DNA of 64,000 nucleotides from CAZCVI01 sp964502145 (GTDB lineage Bacteria > Acidobacteriota > Aminicenantia > UBA2199). Position 1 is the first letter of the stretch. Every line of letters starts with the position of its first letter. Of the stretch, positions 52,065 through 60,457 are shown piece after piece. Where the stretch lies: contig CAZCVI010000002.1 of NCBI GenBank assembly GCA_964502145.1, forward strand, positions 1 through 64,000, read 5' to 3'. The notes beneath the pieces were generated by a model. The model ran no database searches. It saw only the letters and a program-made list of their open reading frames with translations, and had not been told where the DNA came from. A program made the position numbers and the translations under genes.

Positions 52065-53341
52065 TCGCTCCCGCCGCTCTTAGTGATTTGGTGCGCCAGC
52101 AATACGAGCGGTTTCCTTACCCCGATTACCACCCCGAACTGGATAAGCCGCAATTATTGGTATCCGGCCATCTTGAGTTGATGTGCCAGGTGTTATGGGG
52201 TGGGAAAAAATCTACCCGCGGCCTACGGGTTCTGGATGCTGGATGTGGCACTGGTAGCCCACTGGTAGCCATGGCCATTCATTTTCCCGAGGCCGATATC
52301 GTGGCCGTTGATTTCAGTGAAACCTCCCTAAAAAAAGCCCGTCAACTGGCTGAGCAATATCACTGTAAAAACATTCGCTTTTTTAACCTCCCTATTCAGC
52401 AACTACCCCAATTGGGATTGACCTTCGATTTTGTCAGTGCCAGCGGTGTGTTACATCATCTTCCCGATCCCGCCGCCGGCCTAAAGGCGCTTGGCCAGGT
52501 GTTGGATCCCCAGGGTGCTGTTTCAATTATGCTTTATGGCAAGTATGGTCGCACCGGTATTTATATGATCCAAGACGCATTAAGGAAGATGGCTGAAACT
52601 GAGGGTGAGATGGAACTCACTTCCGAACGTATCCGTTTTGCCTATCAATTGGCCAACCATCTGCCGCCACATCATCCCTTAAGTTCCAGGGGTCGGGGCA
52701 GAGAAATGCAAGAAGGCAAAGAGGCTGGTATAGTCGATTTGCTTTTGCACGCCAACGATATTCCCTTTGATGTGCCCGCCGTATATCAATTGTGTCAAAA
52801 TGCCGGGATGTCTTTTTATCGTTGGCTCTTTCCGCTGATCTACAATATCAGCAATTTCTGCCATGATCCCAGGCTACTCACCCAGTTGCAGCACATGGGT
52901 AAAACCCAACCGCAATTGGAAGAAATAGCGGAATTGACCCATGGGCAGAATTCAAAACATAGCTTCTTTGCAGTTAGACCAGAATTCCAACCCTTCATTG
53001 CCTCGTTTCGGAACGGTAAGTGGCGGAACTTGCACGCCAAACTGACTCCCTGTATGGCATGGAACCGCACATCACCTGTCCCAGGGAAAAAAGACATGTT
53101 CATTATTCCTTTTACCATTATCCAAGATGCCTGGGGGCCCATGGAAATCACCCGCTGGCAATTGGATTTCCTCGGACGTATCGTGCCGGAACAAACACTG
53201 CAAGAAGTCATTCAATTACCCGAAGTGCAAAAAGAGATACCCTTCACCCGTGACAATGAGGTGAATCAGGTCGTGGAAGTTTTGCTGGAGAAAATGGTTG
53301 AAAGAATGGCGTTGGTGTTTGTCGACAAAAACATGGCTTAG
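52061..53341 (+). CDS. Class I SAM-dependent methyltransferase
   Basis: 426 residues. The Rossmann part (about 60-180) shows VLDAGCGTGSPLVAMA (motif I), IVAVDFSETSLKKAR (motif II, acidic end) and FVSASGVLHHLPDP (motif IV-like). It begins with an N-terminal SDLVRQQYERFPYPDY segment common in methyltransferases that follow a conserved QYxxxPYP pattern, and carries a helical C-terminal half of unknown role. TTG start overlapping the previous stop. The substrate is not evident; the operon suggests tailoring of a natural product or protein. Confidence 0.88.
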   Translation: MIAPAALSDLVRQQYERFPYPDYHPELDKPQLLVSGHLELMCQVLWGGKKSTRGLRVLDAGCGTGSPLVAMAIHFPEADIVAVDFSETSLKKARQLAEQYHCKNIRFFNLPIQQLPQLGLTFDFVSASGVLHHLPDPAAGLKALGQVLDPQGAVSIMLYGKYGRTGIYMIQDALRKMAETEGEMELTSERIRFAYQLANHLPPHHPLSSRGRGREMQEGKEAGIVDLLLHANDIPFDVPAVYQLCQNAGMSFYRWLFPLIYNISNFCHDPRLLTQLQHMGKTQPQLEEIAELTHGQNSKHSFFAVRPEFQPFIASFRNGKWRNLHAKLTPCMAWNRTSPVPGKKDMFIIPFTIIQDAWGPMEITRWQLDFLGRIVPEQTLQEVIQLPEVQKEIPFTRDNEVNQVVEVLLEKMVERMALVFVDKNMA

Positions 53342-53380
53342 AAAGAAAAAAGAAAGAAAAGAAAAAAAAAGAAGGATGGC

Positions 53381-54211
53381 ATGAATATCGAATACGTGGC
53401 CGCAGGAAAGGATTTTGTGGGGACGGTTATTTTTCCCAATCAAAAAAAGTGGCAGGAACTGGACGTTCTTTATATTGGTGATAATGAACCTAGGAAAGGG
53501 CTGGAAATTCTTCACAGCCAATTTCCTCAATCCCATATATATGCGACGGATGTCGCTGTTTTTCTTACTCCAAATTTATTGCCCAGCGATAAGAGATATG
53601 ATCAAAGGAGATATGATTATATATATGTGGAGCCTACCGTGGGTAAGATGTATGGCGCGACCATGTTTCTGGAATTGCATCGCTTGTTGTCCCTGTTAAA
53701 ACCTGATGGTGTAATCTGTTCGGTTGTTTATGGCTATGCCGGGTATTATGGATTGGAGATGTTACGTACCATTGTTAAACGGTTTATTGCCAATGAAGAC
53801 GTTTTTTTTAAATATGATCATATAAACGAAGAAGTAGCTATAGATAAAGAGTTGGCTGTGGCCCGTGCCCTGGTTGCCAATTTACCTGCAAATCATCCTG
53901 CTTATCGACAAAAGCAGTTCATGGAACGATTGTTAAACGGGAACATGGATGCCTACAGGGAGTTATACACCGTTTCCGCAGACAATGTGTTTACGGTCTC
54001 TTTATTGTTAGAACATATCGCCCGGAACGGGGGACGTTTTTTAGGCTGGGTACATCCCGACTGGTATGAACCGGGACTACATATCCGGGAGAAGAGTATT
54101 TTAGAAAAATTGGTACATTTACCCTACCCACAACGATGGGAAGTGGCCGAGTTGGTGAATGCTGCCCCTGATGAACACTCTTTTTTACTGGCAGCTCCCC
54201 ACTGCCCATAA
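53381..54211 (+). CDS. Degenerate methyltransferase-like protein
   Basis: 276 residues. The first half has a Rossmann-like layout (DVLYIGDNEPRKGLEIL, then IYATDVAVFL, then DYIYVEPTVGKMYG), but the motif I Gly-rich loop is altered, so SAM binding is doubtful. The second half (ALVANLPANHPAYR, ELYTVSADNVFTVSLLLE, WVHPDWYEPGLHI) follows the plan of the C-terminal half of the preceding methyltransferase. It is probably a diverged paralogue acting as a partner. The start is preceded by AAGAAGGATGGC; a purine-rich 40-nt gap separates the genes. The stop lies inside an 11-bp tandem repeat. Confidence 0.7.
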   Translation: MNIEYVAAGKDFVGTVIFPNQKKWQELDVLYIGDNEPRKGLEILHSQFPQSHIYATDVAVFLTPNLLPSDKRYDQRRYDYIYVEPTVGKMYGATMFLELHRLLSLLKPDGVICSVVYGYAGYYGLEMLRTIVKRFIANEDVFFKYDHINEEVAIDKELAVARALVANLPANHPAYRQKQFMERLLNGNMDAYRELYTVSADNVFTVSLLLEHIARNGGRFLGWVHPDWYEPGLHIREKSILEKLVHLPYPQRWEVAELVNAAPDEHSFLLAAPHCP

Positions 54212-54233
54212 ACTGCCCATAAATTGTCCATAA
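54201..54233. repeat. Three 11-bp tandem repeats over a stop codon
   Basis: ACTGCCCATAA twice and ATTGTCCATAA once. The first copy contains the stop codon of the 53381-54211 gene. Confidence 0.8.
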
Positions 54234-54239
54234 ATCGAG

Positions 54240-54288
54240 GGGCACGAGCGAACCCCATGTTCGCCCATGCCCATATGGGATTTTTATT
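54240..54288 (+). terminator. Terminator of the thioesterase operon
   Basis: GGGCACGAGCGAAC (54240-54253) pairs with GTTCGCCCATGCCC (54259-54272), two positions off. CCCATATGGG and then ATTTTTATTT follow. Confidence 0.6.
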
Positions 54289-54332
54289 TCCTACTTTCCT
54301 TTCTGTCTTTCCTTTCTGTTTAAAACACGGTG

Positions 54333-54821
54333 CTAATCTTTCTCTTTTTTGCTTTTAGTCAGCAATGAAATACCGGCAACGATAAAAATTCCAGGGATGA
54401 GGAAATCCCAGAAGTTATGAGTAATCCAGCTCCAGAAATAAAAGTGCCTGAAGATGTGAAAATTATCAGCCAGGGCCAGGAAGCCAATCAATACCAGTAC
54501 AATGCCAATGATCAATGCACCCTTACTGGAATAGTCCGTTTCCCGTGTGGGAGTGGTGGACTCTTCCCAGGCAGGATTTGGTATTCCCTGGCTGCCTACA
54601 CTTTCTTCTTTCTTAGCAGTACTTTCCGTTTCCAGTTCGTAGGGCTTGCGGGGGATCACGATCATCCCGACAATATAAGCCAACAGGGCTACCCCGCCGA
54701 AAACAAAAAGAAGTACTGTTACCACCCGGACCATCACGGGGTCTACTTCAAAATATTCCGCAATACCCGCACATACGCCATCAATTTTTTTATCTGTCCT
54801 ACTTTTGTATAACCGTTTCAC
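54333..54821 (-). CDS. PspC domain membrane protein
   Basis: 162 residues. The PspC domain occupies residues about 1-62: KRLYKSRTDKKIDGVCAGIA, EYFEVDPVMVRVV and a helix LLFVFGGVALLAYIVGMIVIP. A Glu/Ser/Thr-rich linker and two further membrane helices (LIIGIVLVLIGFLALA and FLIPGIFIVAGISLL) follow. PspC proteins bind the envelope-stress machinery or act as toxins' partners elsewhere; here no other psp gene is close. GTG start at 54821, with AGGAGG before it. Confidence 0.93.
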   Translation of the reverse strand: MKRLYKSRTDKKIDGVCAGIAEYFEVDPVMVRVVTVLLFVFGGVALLAYIVGMIVIPRKPYELETESTAKKEESVGSQGIPNPAWEESTTPTRETDYSSKGALIIGIVLVLIGFLALADNFHIFRHFYFWSWITHNFWDFLIPGIFIVAGISLLTKSKKEKD

Positions 54822-54924
54822 TTTATACCTCCTGCCGTTTGGCTTCTTTTTTATCTCTTAAGACTATTCAAACGATTTTACCGGGTAGTTTGTTCCCGAT
54901 TTGTTTATTTTTTATGGGAAATTA

Positions 54925-54952
54925 TTGAAAAAATTTTTATTTTCATTATAAT
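54925..54952 (+). promoter_or_regulatory. Promoter of the RsbRD-N-like gene
   Basis: TTGAAA at 54925-54930, 16-nt spacer, TATAAT at 54947-54952, with start near 54959. Confidence 0.5.
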
Positions 54953-54972
54953 GGGTTATAGAAGGAGGAACA

Positions 54973-55548
54973 ATGAAATTCGAGGAATTAAAAAATATTC
55001 TCCATAATGATTCATTGGTCATTGCTAAAAAATGGGCAAAAGGAGTGGCTACATCTGAATTTACGAAAACCTATCGAAAACTCCCCGAGGAAGAACTGAT
55101 TAAAATCGGCATGCGCGTGTATGATAATCTGGGCAACTGGATCGAACCAAATTTTTCCCATGCTGAAATCGGGAAGGTCTATGCCGGGTTTGGAGCAGAA
55201 CGTTTTGAAAAGGGTTTTCCCTTATGTGAAATCTTATACGCCATCCATTTTATCAAAAAAGTGCTGCTCAATCATATCTTTTCGGCGGGTATTCTGCCAG
55301 ATACATTAAACCTGTACCGGACCCATGATCTGGTTGCCAAAGTGCATGATTTCTTCGATCTGGCCGCATTTTATATGACCCGGGGTTACCAGGAAAGCCT
55401 CTACAAAAAAATTTCCGCCCAAAAAGGAATCGACCAAGAAAAGCTTAAAAAACTATTTCCCGATGGTTCCTTCTTCTTTGAAAAGGAGCCCTCTTTTAAA
55501 ACCTTTGAAAAAGCCATGGAGGGATTTAACCTTTTTAAAGTGAAATAA
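54973..55548 (+). CDS. Helical protein resembling the RsbRD N-terminal domain
   Basis: 191 residues, all-helical by composition. The pattern of IAKKWAKGV, FTKTYRKLPEEELIKIGMRVYDNLGNWIE (in parts: FTKTYRKLPEEEL, GMRVYDNLGNWIE), FGAERFEKGFPLCEILYAIHFIKK and FFDLAAFYMTRGYQE fits the globin-like RsbRD_N domain, a sensory domain in stressosome and kinase proteins. No output domain is attached, so the role is open. GAAGGAGG precedes the ATG. Stands alone, followed by tRNA-Pro. Confidence 0.6.
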   Translation: MKFEELKNILHNDSLVIAKKWAKGVATSEFTKTYRKLPEEELIKIGMRVYDNLGNWIEPNFSHAEIGKVYAGFGAERFEKGFPLCEILYAIHFIKKVLLNHIFSAGILPDTLNLYRTHDLVAKVHDFFDLAAFYMTRGYQESLYKKISAQKGIDQEKLKKLFPDGSFFFEKEPSFKTFEKAMEGFNLFKVK

Positions 55549-55642
55549 AATCTTTCATATCTTATTTTTTTTCTACTTTGCTCTTTTACCTTGCTGCAAT
55601 TTGTGGTACAATAGTAATTTAATGGCTTAATAACCTAATTAC

Positions 55643-55716
55643 CGGGGTGTGGCGCAGGCTGGTAGCGCGCACGGTTCGGGACCGTGAGGCCGGAGGTTCG
55701 AATCCTCTCACCCCGA
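55643..55716 (+). tRNA. tRNA-Pro (CGG anticodon), CCA not encoded
   Basis: 74 nt. Acceptor CGGGGTG/CACCCCG, anticodon stem CACGG/CCGTG around TTCGGGA (anticodon CGG), T arm GGAGGTTCGAATCCTCT, discriminator A. The following bases are TTTT, not CCA. Confidence 0.96.
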
Positions 55717-55935
55717 TTTTTCACTCTCACGCTTTTTTTCCTTCCTAATTATAATTCCAATATCCCTATATATCCATAATTCCCATTAACTGATGGTGAA
55801 TTCAGATAAACAAATCACCTTGAAAAAGAATTTTTCTTTACAATGTTTTTTTACTATTATACAATATAATATAGACCCCGATAATTGGTATTGATCGCGG
55901 TGGATTAATAGTAAGAAAAAAAAAGGAGAAAAAGG
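55717..55935. other. AT-rich intergenic region
   Basis: No gene seen. A TATAAT near 55866-55871 could be the -10 box for the HEAT-cyclophilin gene; no good -35 box is obvious. Confidence 0.4.
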
Positions 55936-57909
55936 ATGAAGCTTTTTTTGGTGATGGGTTTTATTTTAACCGTTCTTTGGGGTGCGGGCTTGGATGCCGC
56001 AGAACAAAACATTTTTACCGACACTATTTTGCAAACGATCTATACACTGCAAAATCAGCGGGACAGCGAGGGGTTAACTGTATATTTAAAGGATAAAAAT
56101 CCGCTTTACCGCCGCGCTGCTGCCACTGCTTTTGCCTCGGTGCAAGCTGTTACCATGGTAGAACAACTGGCTGCACTCTTGGAAGATGAAGATGAATCGG
56201 TTCGTTTGGCTGCGGCTTATGCACTGGGGCAAATCGGGGATAAGACTGCTGAACCTCTATTAATAAGCGCCTTTGATCGCCAGCTTTCCCTTGTAGTGAA
56301 AGGGGAGATACTGGAAGCTCTGGGAAAATGCGGTACTGAAAAAGGTTTGACATTTATAACCAGTTTGCAGGTTTTAAAGCCTGAAGAGAACGGTGCTATC
56401 ATTGCTGGTCAAGTTTGGGGACTCTACCGTTTCGGGGTGAGAACTATTTTCTCCCCGCAAGGTACTGCTTTGGCCGTGTCTTGTACTGCCGCTACTCAAC
56501 CAGAGAACGTTCGTTTTGCCGCGGCCAATTACCTCTCTCGAATCAAGGGAATCGCTCTTAAAGAACACGAGGTGGCCTTATTGAGTGCCTTGGACCAAGA
56601 GACGAACCTGAATGCACGCATGACACTGGCGGCTGCCATTGGAAAAGTGGGAACCCCGGCGGTGGCCACACGACTAAAAGCCCTGCTGGATACCCCGGTA
56701 GATTCCCGTATCAAAATTAATGCCCTGCGCGGCCTCGGTGCGTTCGAATATGATAGTGTCAAAGAGAGCTTTTTCCGCATGGTCGCGCACAAAGATGTGA
56801 ACATCGCCATTACCGCTTCCGAGTACTTGTTGGAAAAAGGCAAACCCCAGGATGGTCTGCTTTACTTCGAGACAGCCAAAAAATTATATCACTGGCGCAG
56901 TCGCGCCAACCTATTGGGCGCGGCGTTAAAGTTTACCCCTGAAACGGACGTGAAAAACAGGAAACGAATCCGCGATTGGATCGATGCAGCCTATAAAAAA
57001 TCCGCCAATACCTATGAAAAAGCCTGGCTCCTTACTGCCATGACCTGGGATTTGCAAAACTACATGCTTGTCAGACTCTGTACTTTTGACAATCGCTTTG
57101 ACAAAACAGGGGGCACGGTATTAAGCACCAATGGGATACAATCCCTGGTGGACATGTTCACCGTAGCGAAAAAGGCAAAAAAGCTTGATGACAAGACGTT
57201 GCAAGATTTCATCCAGATATTCCAGCGTGCCATCCAGTCCCGTGATCCTGCCCTCATTACTACTGTCGCGGCTATTCTACGGGACCCGGACATGGAATTA
57301 AAAAATGCTTACCCGGACACGACCTTTTTAGCGGACGCCTTGAAGAATTGCCAATTGCCCAGCGAAGGGGAAGCCTGGCTGGAATTAAAGAAAACCCTGG
57401 ACTATTTTCAGGGAAAAAGTGAGACCCCGGCAGTATTACCTACCAAGAATCATCCGCTAGATTGGGCACTGGTTAAAACCATCGCCCCGGATCAACGGGT
57501 CCGTATCAAAACCTCTAAGGGTGATATTCTTATCCGTTTGTTCGTCAATGAAAGTCCCGGTTCCGTGGCCAACTTCGTGCAACTCATCCGCCAAGGGTTT
57601 TATAAGAACGGCGTGTTTCACCGCGTGGTGCCCAACTTTGTCATTCAGGACGGTTGCCCCCGTGGCGATGGGTCGGGAGGTCCTCTTTATACCATCGGTT
57701 CCGAATTTGCCCCCCTTCGTTTTAAAGAAGGGTCCGTAGGTATGGCATCCTCTGGAAAAGATACCGAGGGCAGTCAATGGTTTATCACTCATAGCCCCGC
57801 GCCCCACTTGGATGGCCGCTATACGAATTTTGCAATTGTAGAATCCGGGTTTGATGTGATCGCTCGAATAGAAGTTGGGGACAGGGTTTTGAGCTATAAG
57901 GAAATTTAG
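55936..57909 (+). CDS. Exported HEAT-repeat protein fused to a cyclophilin-type PPIase
   Basis: 657 residues. A signal peptide (LFLVMGFILTVLWGAGLDAA) leads to about 450 residues of HEAT-like helical repeats (LLEDEDESVRLAAAYALGQI, LKALLDTPVDSRIKINALRG). The C-terminal 160 residues are a cyclophilin: GDILIRLFVNESPGSVANF, then GVFHRVVPNFVIQDG with the catalytic Arg, and GSQWFITHSPAPHLDGRYT. It accelerates prolyl isomerization outside the cytoplasm. The HEAT part probably binds client or partner proteins. Such fusions occur in several phyla. AAGGAG precedes the ATG. Confidence 0.92.
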   Translation: MKLFLVMGFILTVLWGAGLDAAEQNIFTDTILQTIYTLQNQRDSEGLTVYLKDKNPLYRRAAATAFASVQAVTMVEQLAALLEDEDESVRLAAAYALGQIGDKTAEPLLISAFDRQLSLVVKGEILEALGKCGTEKGLTFITSLQVLKPEENGAIIAGQVWGLYRFGVRTIFSPQGTALAVSCTAATQPENVRFAAANYLSRIKGIALKEHEVALLSALDQETNLNARMTLAAAIGKVGTPAVATRLKALLDTPVDSRIKINALRGLGAFEYDSVKESFFRMVAHKDVNIAITASEYLLEKGKPQDGLLYFETAKKLYHWRSRANLLGAALKFTPETDVKNRKRIRDWIDAAYKKSANTYEKAWLLTAMTWDLQNYMLVRLCTFDNRFDKTGGTVLSTNGIQSLVDMFTVAKKAKKLDDKTLQDFIQIFQRAIQSRDPALITTVAAILRDPDMELKNAYPDTTFLADALKNCQLPSEGEAWLELKKTLDYFQGKSETPAVLPTKNHPLDWALVKTIAPDQRVRIKTSKGDILIRLFVNESPGSVANFVQLIRQGFYKNGVFHRVVPNFVIQDGCPRGDGSGGPLYTIGSEFAPLRFKEGSVGMASSGKDTEGSQWFITHSPAPHLDGRYTNFAIVESGFDVIARIEVGDRVLSYKEI

Positions 57910-58122
57910 CATGTGCCCCATTTGGCAGCAAAATTACTTGTTTGCTATTTGTTCTGTTTTAAATTATTGGACCAAATAGTTATTGCCCTCTGGGTAAAGG
58001 AATGAAAGTTAATGATTAACAAGGACGTCCGAAAATGGAACCACGTTTTCCCAGGTCATTATATTTGGATGACCATAAAGAAAATAAGTGTTCATTTGCT
58101 GAAAAGTTTTGATTTTCCCATG

Positions 58123-58147
58123 CTTTTCCACACTTTTTGTGGAAAAG
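58123..58147. promoter_or_regulatory. Perfect hairpin upstream of the phosphofructokinase gene
   Basis: CTTTTCCACA, loop CTTTT, TGTGGAAAAG; a 10-bp perfect stem 22 nt before the ribosome binding site. A possible operator or 5' leader structure. The rest of 57910-58181 shows no gene. Confidence 0.45.
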
Positions 58148-58181
58148 GATGGGGGCTGTTTTTTGAACTAGGAGGAGTGTG

Positions 58182-60437
58182 ATGGGTGATAGTTTTGAAG
58201 TGCAAGAGTGTATTGGAGTGTTGACCAGTGGCGGCGATGCGCCGGGCATGAACCCGGCTGTCCGGGCCGTGGTTCGTTCCGCCATTCATCGGGGCGCAAA
58301 AGTATATGCTATAAAAGAGGGGTATCGGGGCTTGGCCGAGGGTCTTATTGATGAAGCGGGCTGGGAGTATGTCAGCGGTATTATTGATAAAGGCGGAACC
58401 AAGATCGGCACTACCCGTTACCCGGAATTCGAGCAGAACAGTGGCAAATTAAAGGCCGCCTTAAATATGATAAAAAGGGGCATTAATCGCCTAGTCGTGA
58501 TTGGTGGTGACGGCAGTTTGACCGGAGCAGCCGCTTTTCATGAACAGTGGCCCATGTTGGTGCAAACCCTGTTGGAACAGAATGACATTACCCCAGAGCA
58601 AGCCAAACACTACGACAAAATGGCTATCGTGGGTTTGGTGGGTTCCATTGATAACGATATGTGCAACACTGATTTTACCATAGGCACAGATACCGCCTTG
58701 CATCGCATCAGCCAGGCAGTAGATGCTATTGCCAGTACTGCGGCCAGCCACCAACGGATTTTTGTCGTCAAGGTGATGGGTCGTAACTGCGGTTACTTGG
58801 CTTTAGTGGGTGCTCTGATCACGGGTTCCGACTGGGTATTGATCCCGGAAAAACCGCCGGTGGATTCGGATTGGAAAAAAGAGATGATCGCACAATTAAA
58901 AATAGGCATTGGGGGCAAGCGGGCCACAATAGTAATTCTGGCCGAAGGTGCCACGGATTGCCACGGTAATATCATCGGCAGCAATGATGTCAAAGAAGCA
59001 TTGGAAATGGGTTTAAAAAAGGAAGGGGAGGAGGTAGCGGATGTACGGGTCACTATTCTGGGTCATGTACAACGGGGTGGCTCACCCAGCGCCTTTGATC
59101 GCATCCTGAGTTCGTTGCAAGGTTATGCGGCAGTGGAACATATCCTTTCTGCTAAAGCCTTTGAAAAACCCTGGATTCTATTGGACCAGGGCAATAAAAT
59201 GATCTGTGAGCCATTGATCGAAACAGTGCGCGAAAATAATAAGATCACTGAAGTGATCCGCAACTGCGATTTTAACCGTGCCATGGAAATGCGGGGCGCT
59301 TTTTTTCAAGACCTCCACCGGGTGGTGCATATTTTGATGAAACCGGCAGAATTGGTGCCCGGTCCCAGGCCGGATGCGCCCCGTTTAGCCGTGTTTCATT
59401 GTGGTGCTCCTTCCTCCGGCATGAATGCGGCAGTGCGGGCCGCAGTACGCCTGGGCATGTCCAAAGGCTGCCACATGCTGGGCGTAGAACGAGGTTTTGA
59501 AGGCCTGATCAATGACAATGTCAAGATACTGGACTGGAACGATTTGAACGGGTGGGCGTCCCTGGGTGGTGCGGAACTGGGTATCAGTCGAAAAGTACCA
59601 ACGGGCCGCGAATTCAAGGATATCAATGATACCTTGGAGAAATATAAGATCAACGGCCTCTTGATGATTGGCGGATGGGCGGGTTATGAAGGCACGTTTA
59701 AGATGGTGGAGAAGCGTGAACTCTTTGATAGTTTTGATATTCCCATGGCGTGTATTCCCGCCACTATCAGCAGCAATTTGCCCGGTACAGACGTGAGCAT
59801 TGGCGCGGATACAGCGCTAAATAATATCATTGATGCAGTGGATAAGATCAAACAATCGGCAGTGGCAGCGCACCGCTGTTTCGTGGTGGAAGTGAGTGGG
59901 CGTTATTGTGGTTATTTGGCCTTGATGAGTGGACTGGCTACTGGCGCGGAACGAATATACATGCATGAACAAAACCTGACATTGGCAGATTTATTGGATG
60001 ATTTGAAACGGTTAACCCGGCAGTTTCGCGATGAAGGACGCCGCGTCGCCCTGATGATTCGTAACCAACAAGCGTATCGGGCTTACGATACCTCTTTTAT
60101 GACCACTTTATTCAATGAAGAGAGCCAAGGCTTTTTTGATGCTAGGCCCGCGATTTTAGGACACTTGCAACACGGCGGCAACCCATCGCCCTATGATCGT
60201 GTCTTGGCTACCCGTTTGGCGGATGATGGTATTGAGTTCTTGATCCGTCAGGCCAAAAATAAGCAAGAGGGAGAAAAAGATATTCCCGCCGTATTCTTTG
60301 GTTTACGGGCAGGCAGAGTGATCTCCACGGATATTAAAAAATTCTATGATATGGTGGATGCTAATTTTCAACGGGCCAAAAAGCCCTGGTGGTTGGACCT
60401 CAAAGCCATCGCTACGATCCTGGCATTGGAACCGTAG
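58182..60437 (+). CDS. Double-domain ATP-phosphofructokinase of the eukaryotic plan
   Basis: 751 residues, two PFK domains in tandem. The N-terminal half looks catalytic: LTSGGDAPGMNPAVRAVV, VIGGDGSLTGAA (GGDGS, expected of ATP users) and VGSIDNDMCNTDFTIGTDT with the catalytic Asp at about residue 157. The C-terminal half is degenerate: GGWAGYEG replaces GGDGS and PATISSNLPGTDVSIGADT lacks the TIDND Asp. This pattern matches the catalytic/regulatory split of eukaryotic PFK-1, where the second half holds an allosteric site. AGGAGG is 6 nt from ATG 58182; the adjacent GTG 58179 is too close. It phosphorylates fructose 6-phosphate in glycolysis. Confidence 0.9.
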   Translation: MGDSFEVQECIGVLTSGGDAPGMNPAVRAVVRSAIHRGAKVYAIKEGYRGLAEGLIDEAGWEYVSGIIDKGGTKIGTTRYPEFEQNSGKLKAALNMIKRGINRLVVIGGDGSLTGAAAFHEQWPMLVQTLLEQNDITPEQAKHYDKMAIVGLVGSIDNDMCNTDFTIGTDTALHRISQAVDAIASTAASHQRIFVVKVMGRNCGYLALVGALITGSDWVLIPEKPPVDSDWKKEMIAQLKIGIGGKRATIVILAEGATDCHGNIIGSNDVKEALEMGLKKEGEEVADVRVTILGHVQRGGSPSAFDRILSSLQGYAAVEHILSAKAFEKPWILLDQGNKMICEPLIETVRENNKITEVIRNCDFNRAMEMRGAFFQDLHRVVHILMKPAELVPGPRPDAPRLAVFHCGAPSSGMNAAVRAAVRLGMSKGCHMLGVERGFEGLINDNVKILDWNDLNGWASLGGAELGISRKVPTGREFKDINDTLEKYKINGLLMIGGWAGYEGTFKMVEKRELFDSFDIPMACIPATISSNLPGTDVSIGADTALNNIIDAVDKIKQSAVAAHRCFVVEVSGRYCGYLALMSGLATGAERIYMHEQNLTLADLLDDLKRLTRQFRDEGRRVALMIRNQQAYRAYDTSFMTTLFNEESQGFFDARPAILGHLQHGGNPSPYDRVLATRLADDGIEFLIRQAKNKQEGEKDIPAVFFGLRAGRVISTDIKKFYDMVDANFQRAKKPWWLDLKAIATILALEP

Positions 60438-60457
60438 GTAATGATGACGTGAAGGCG

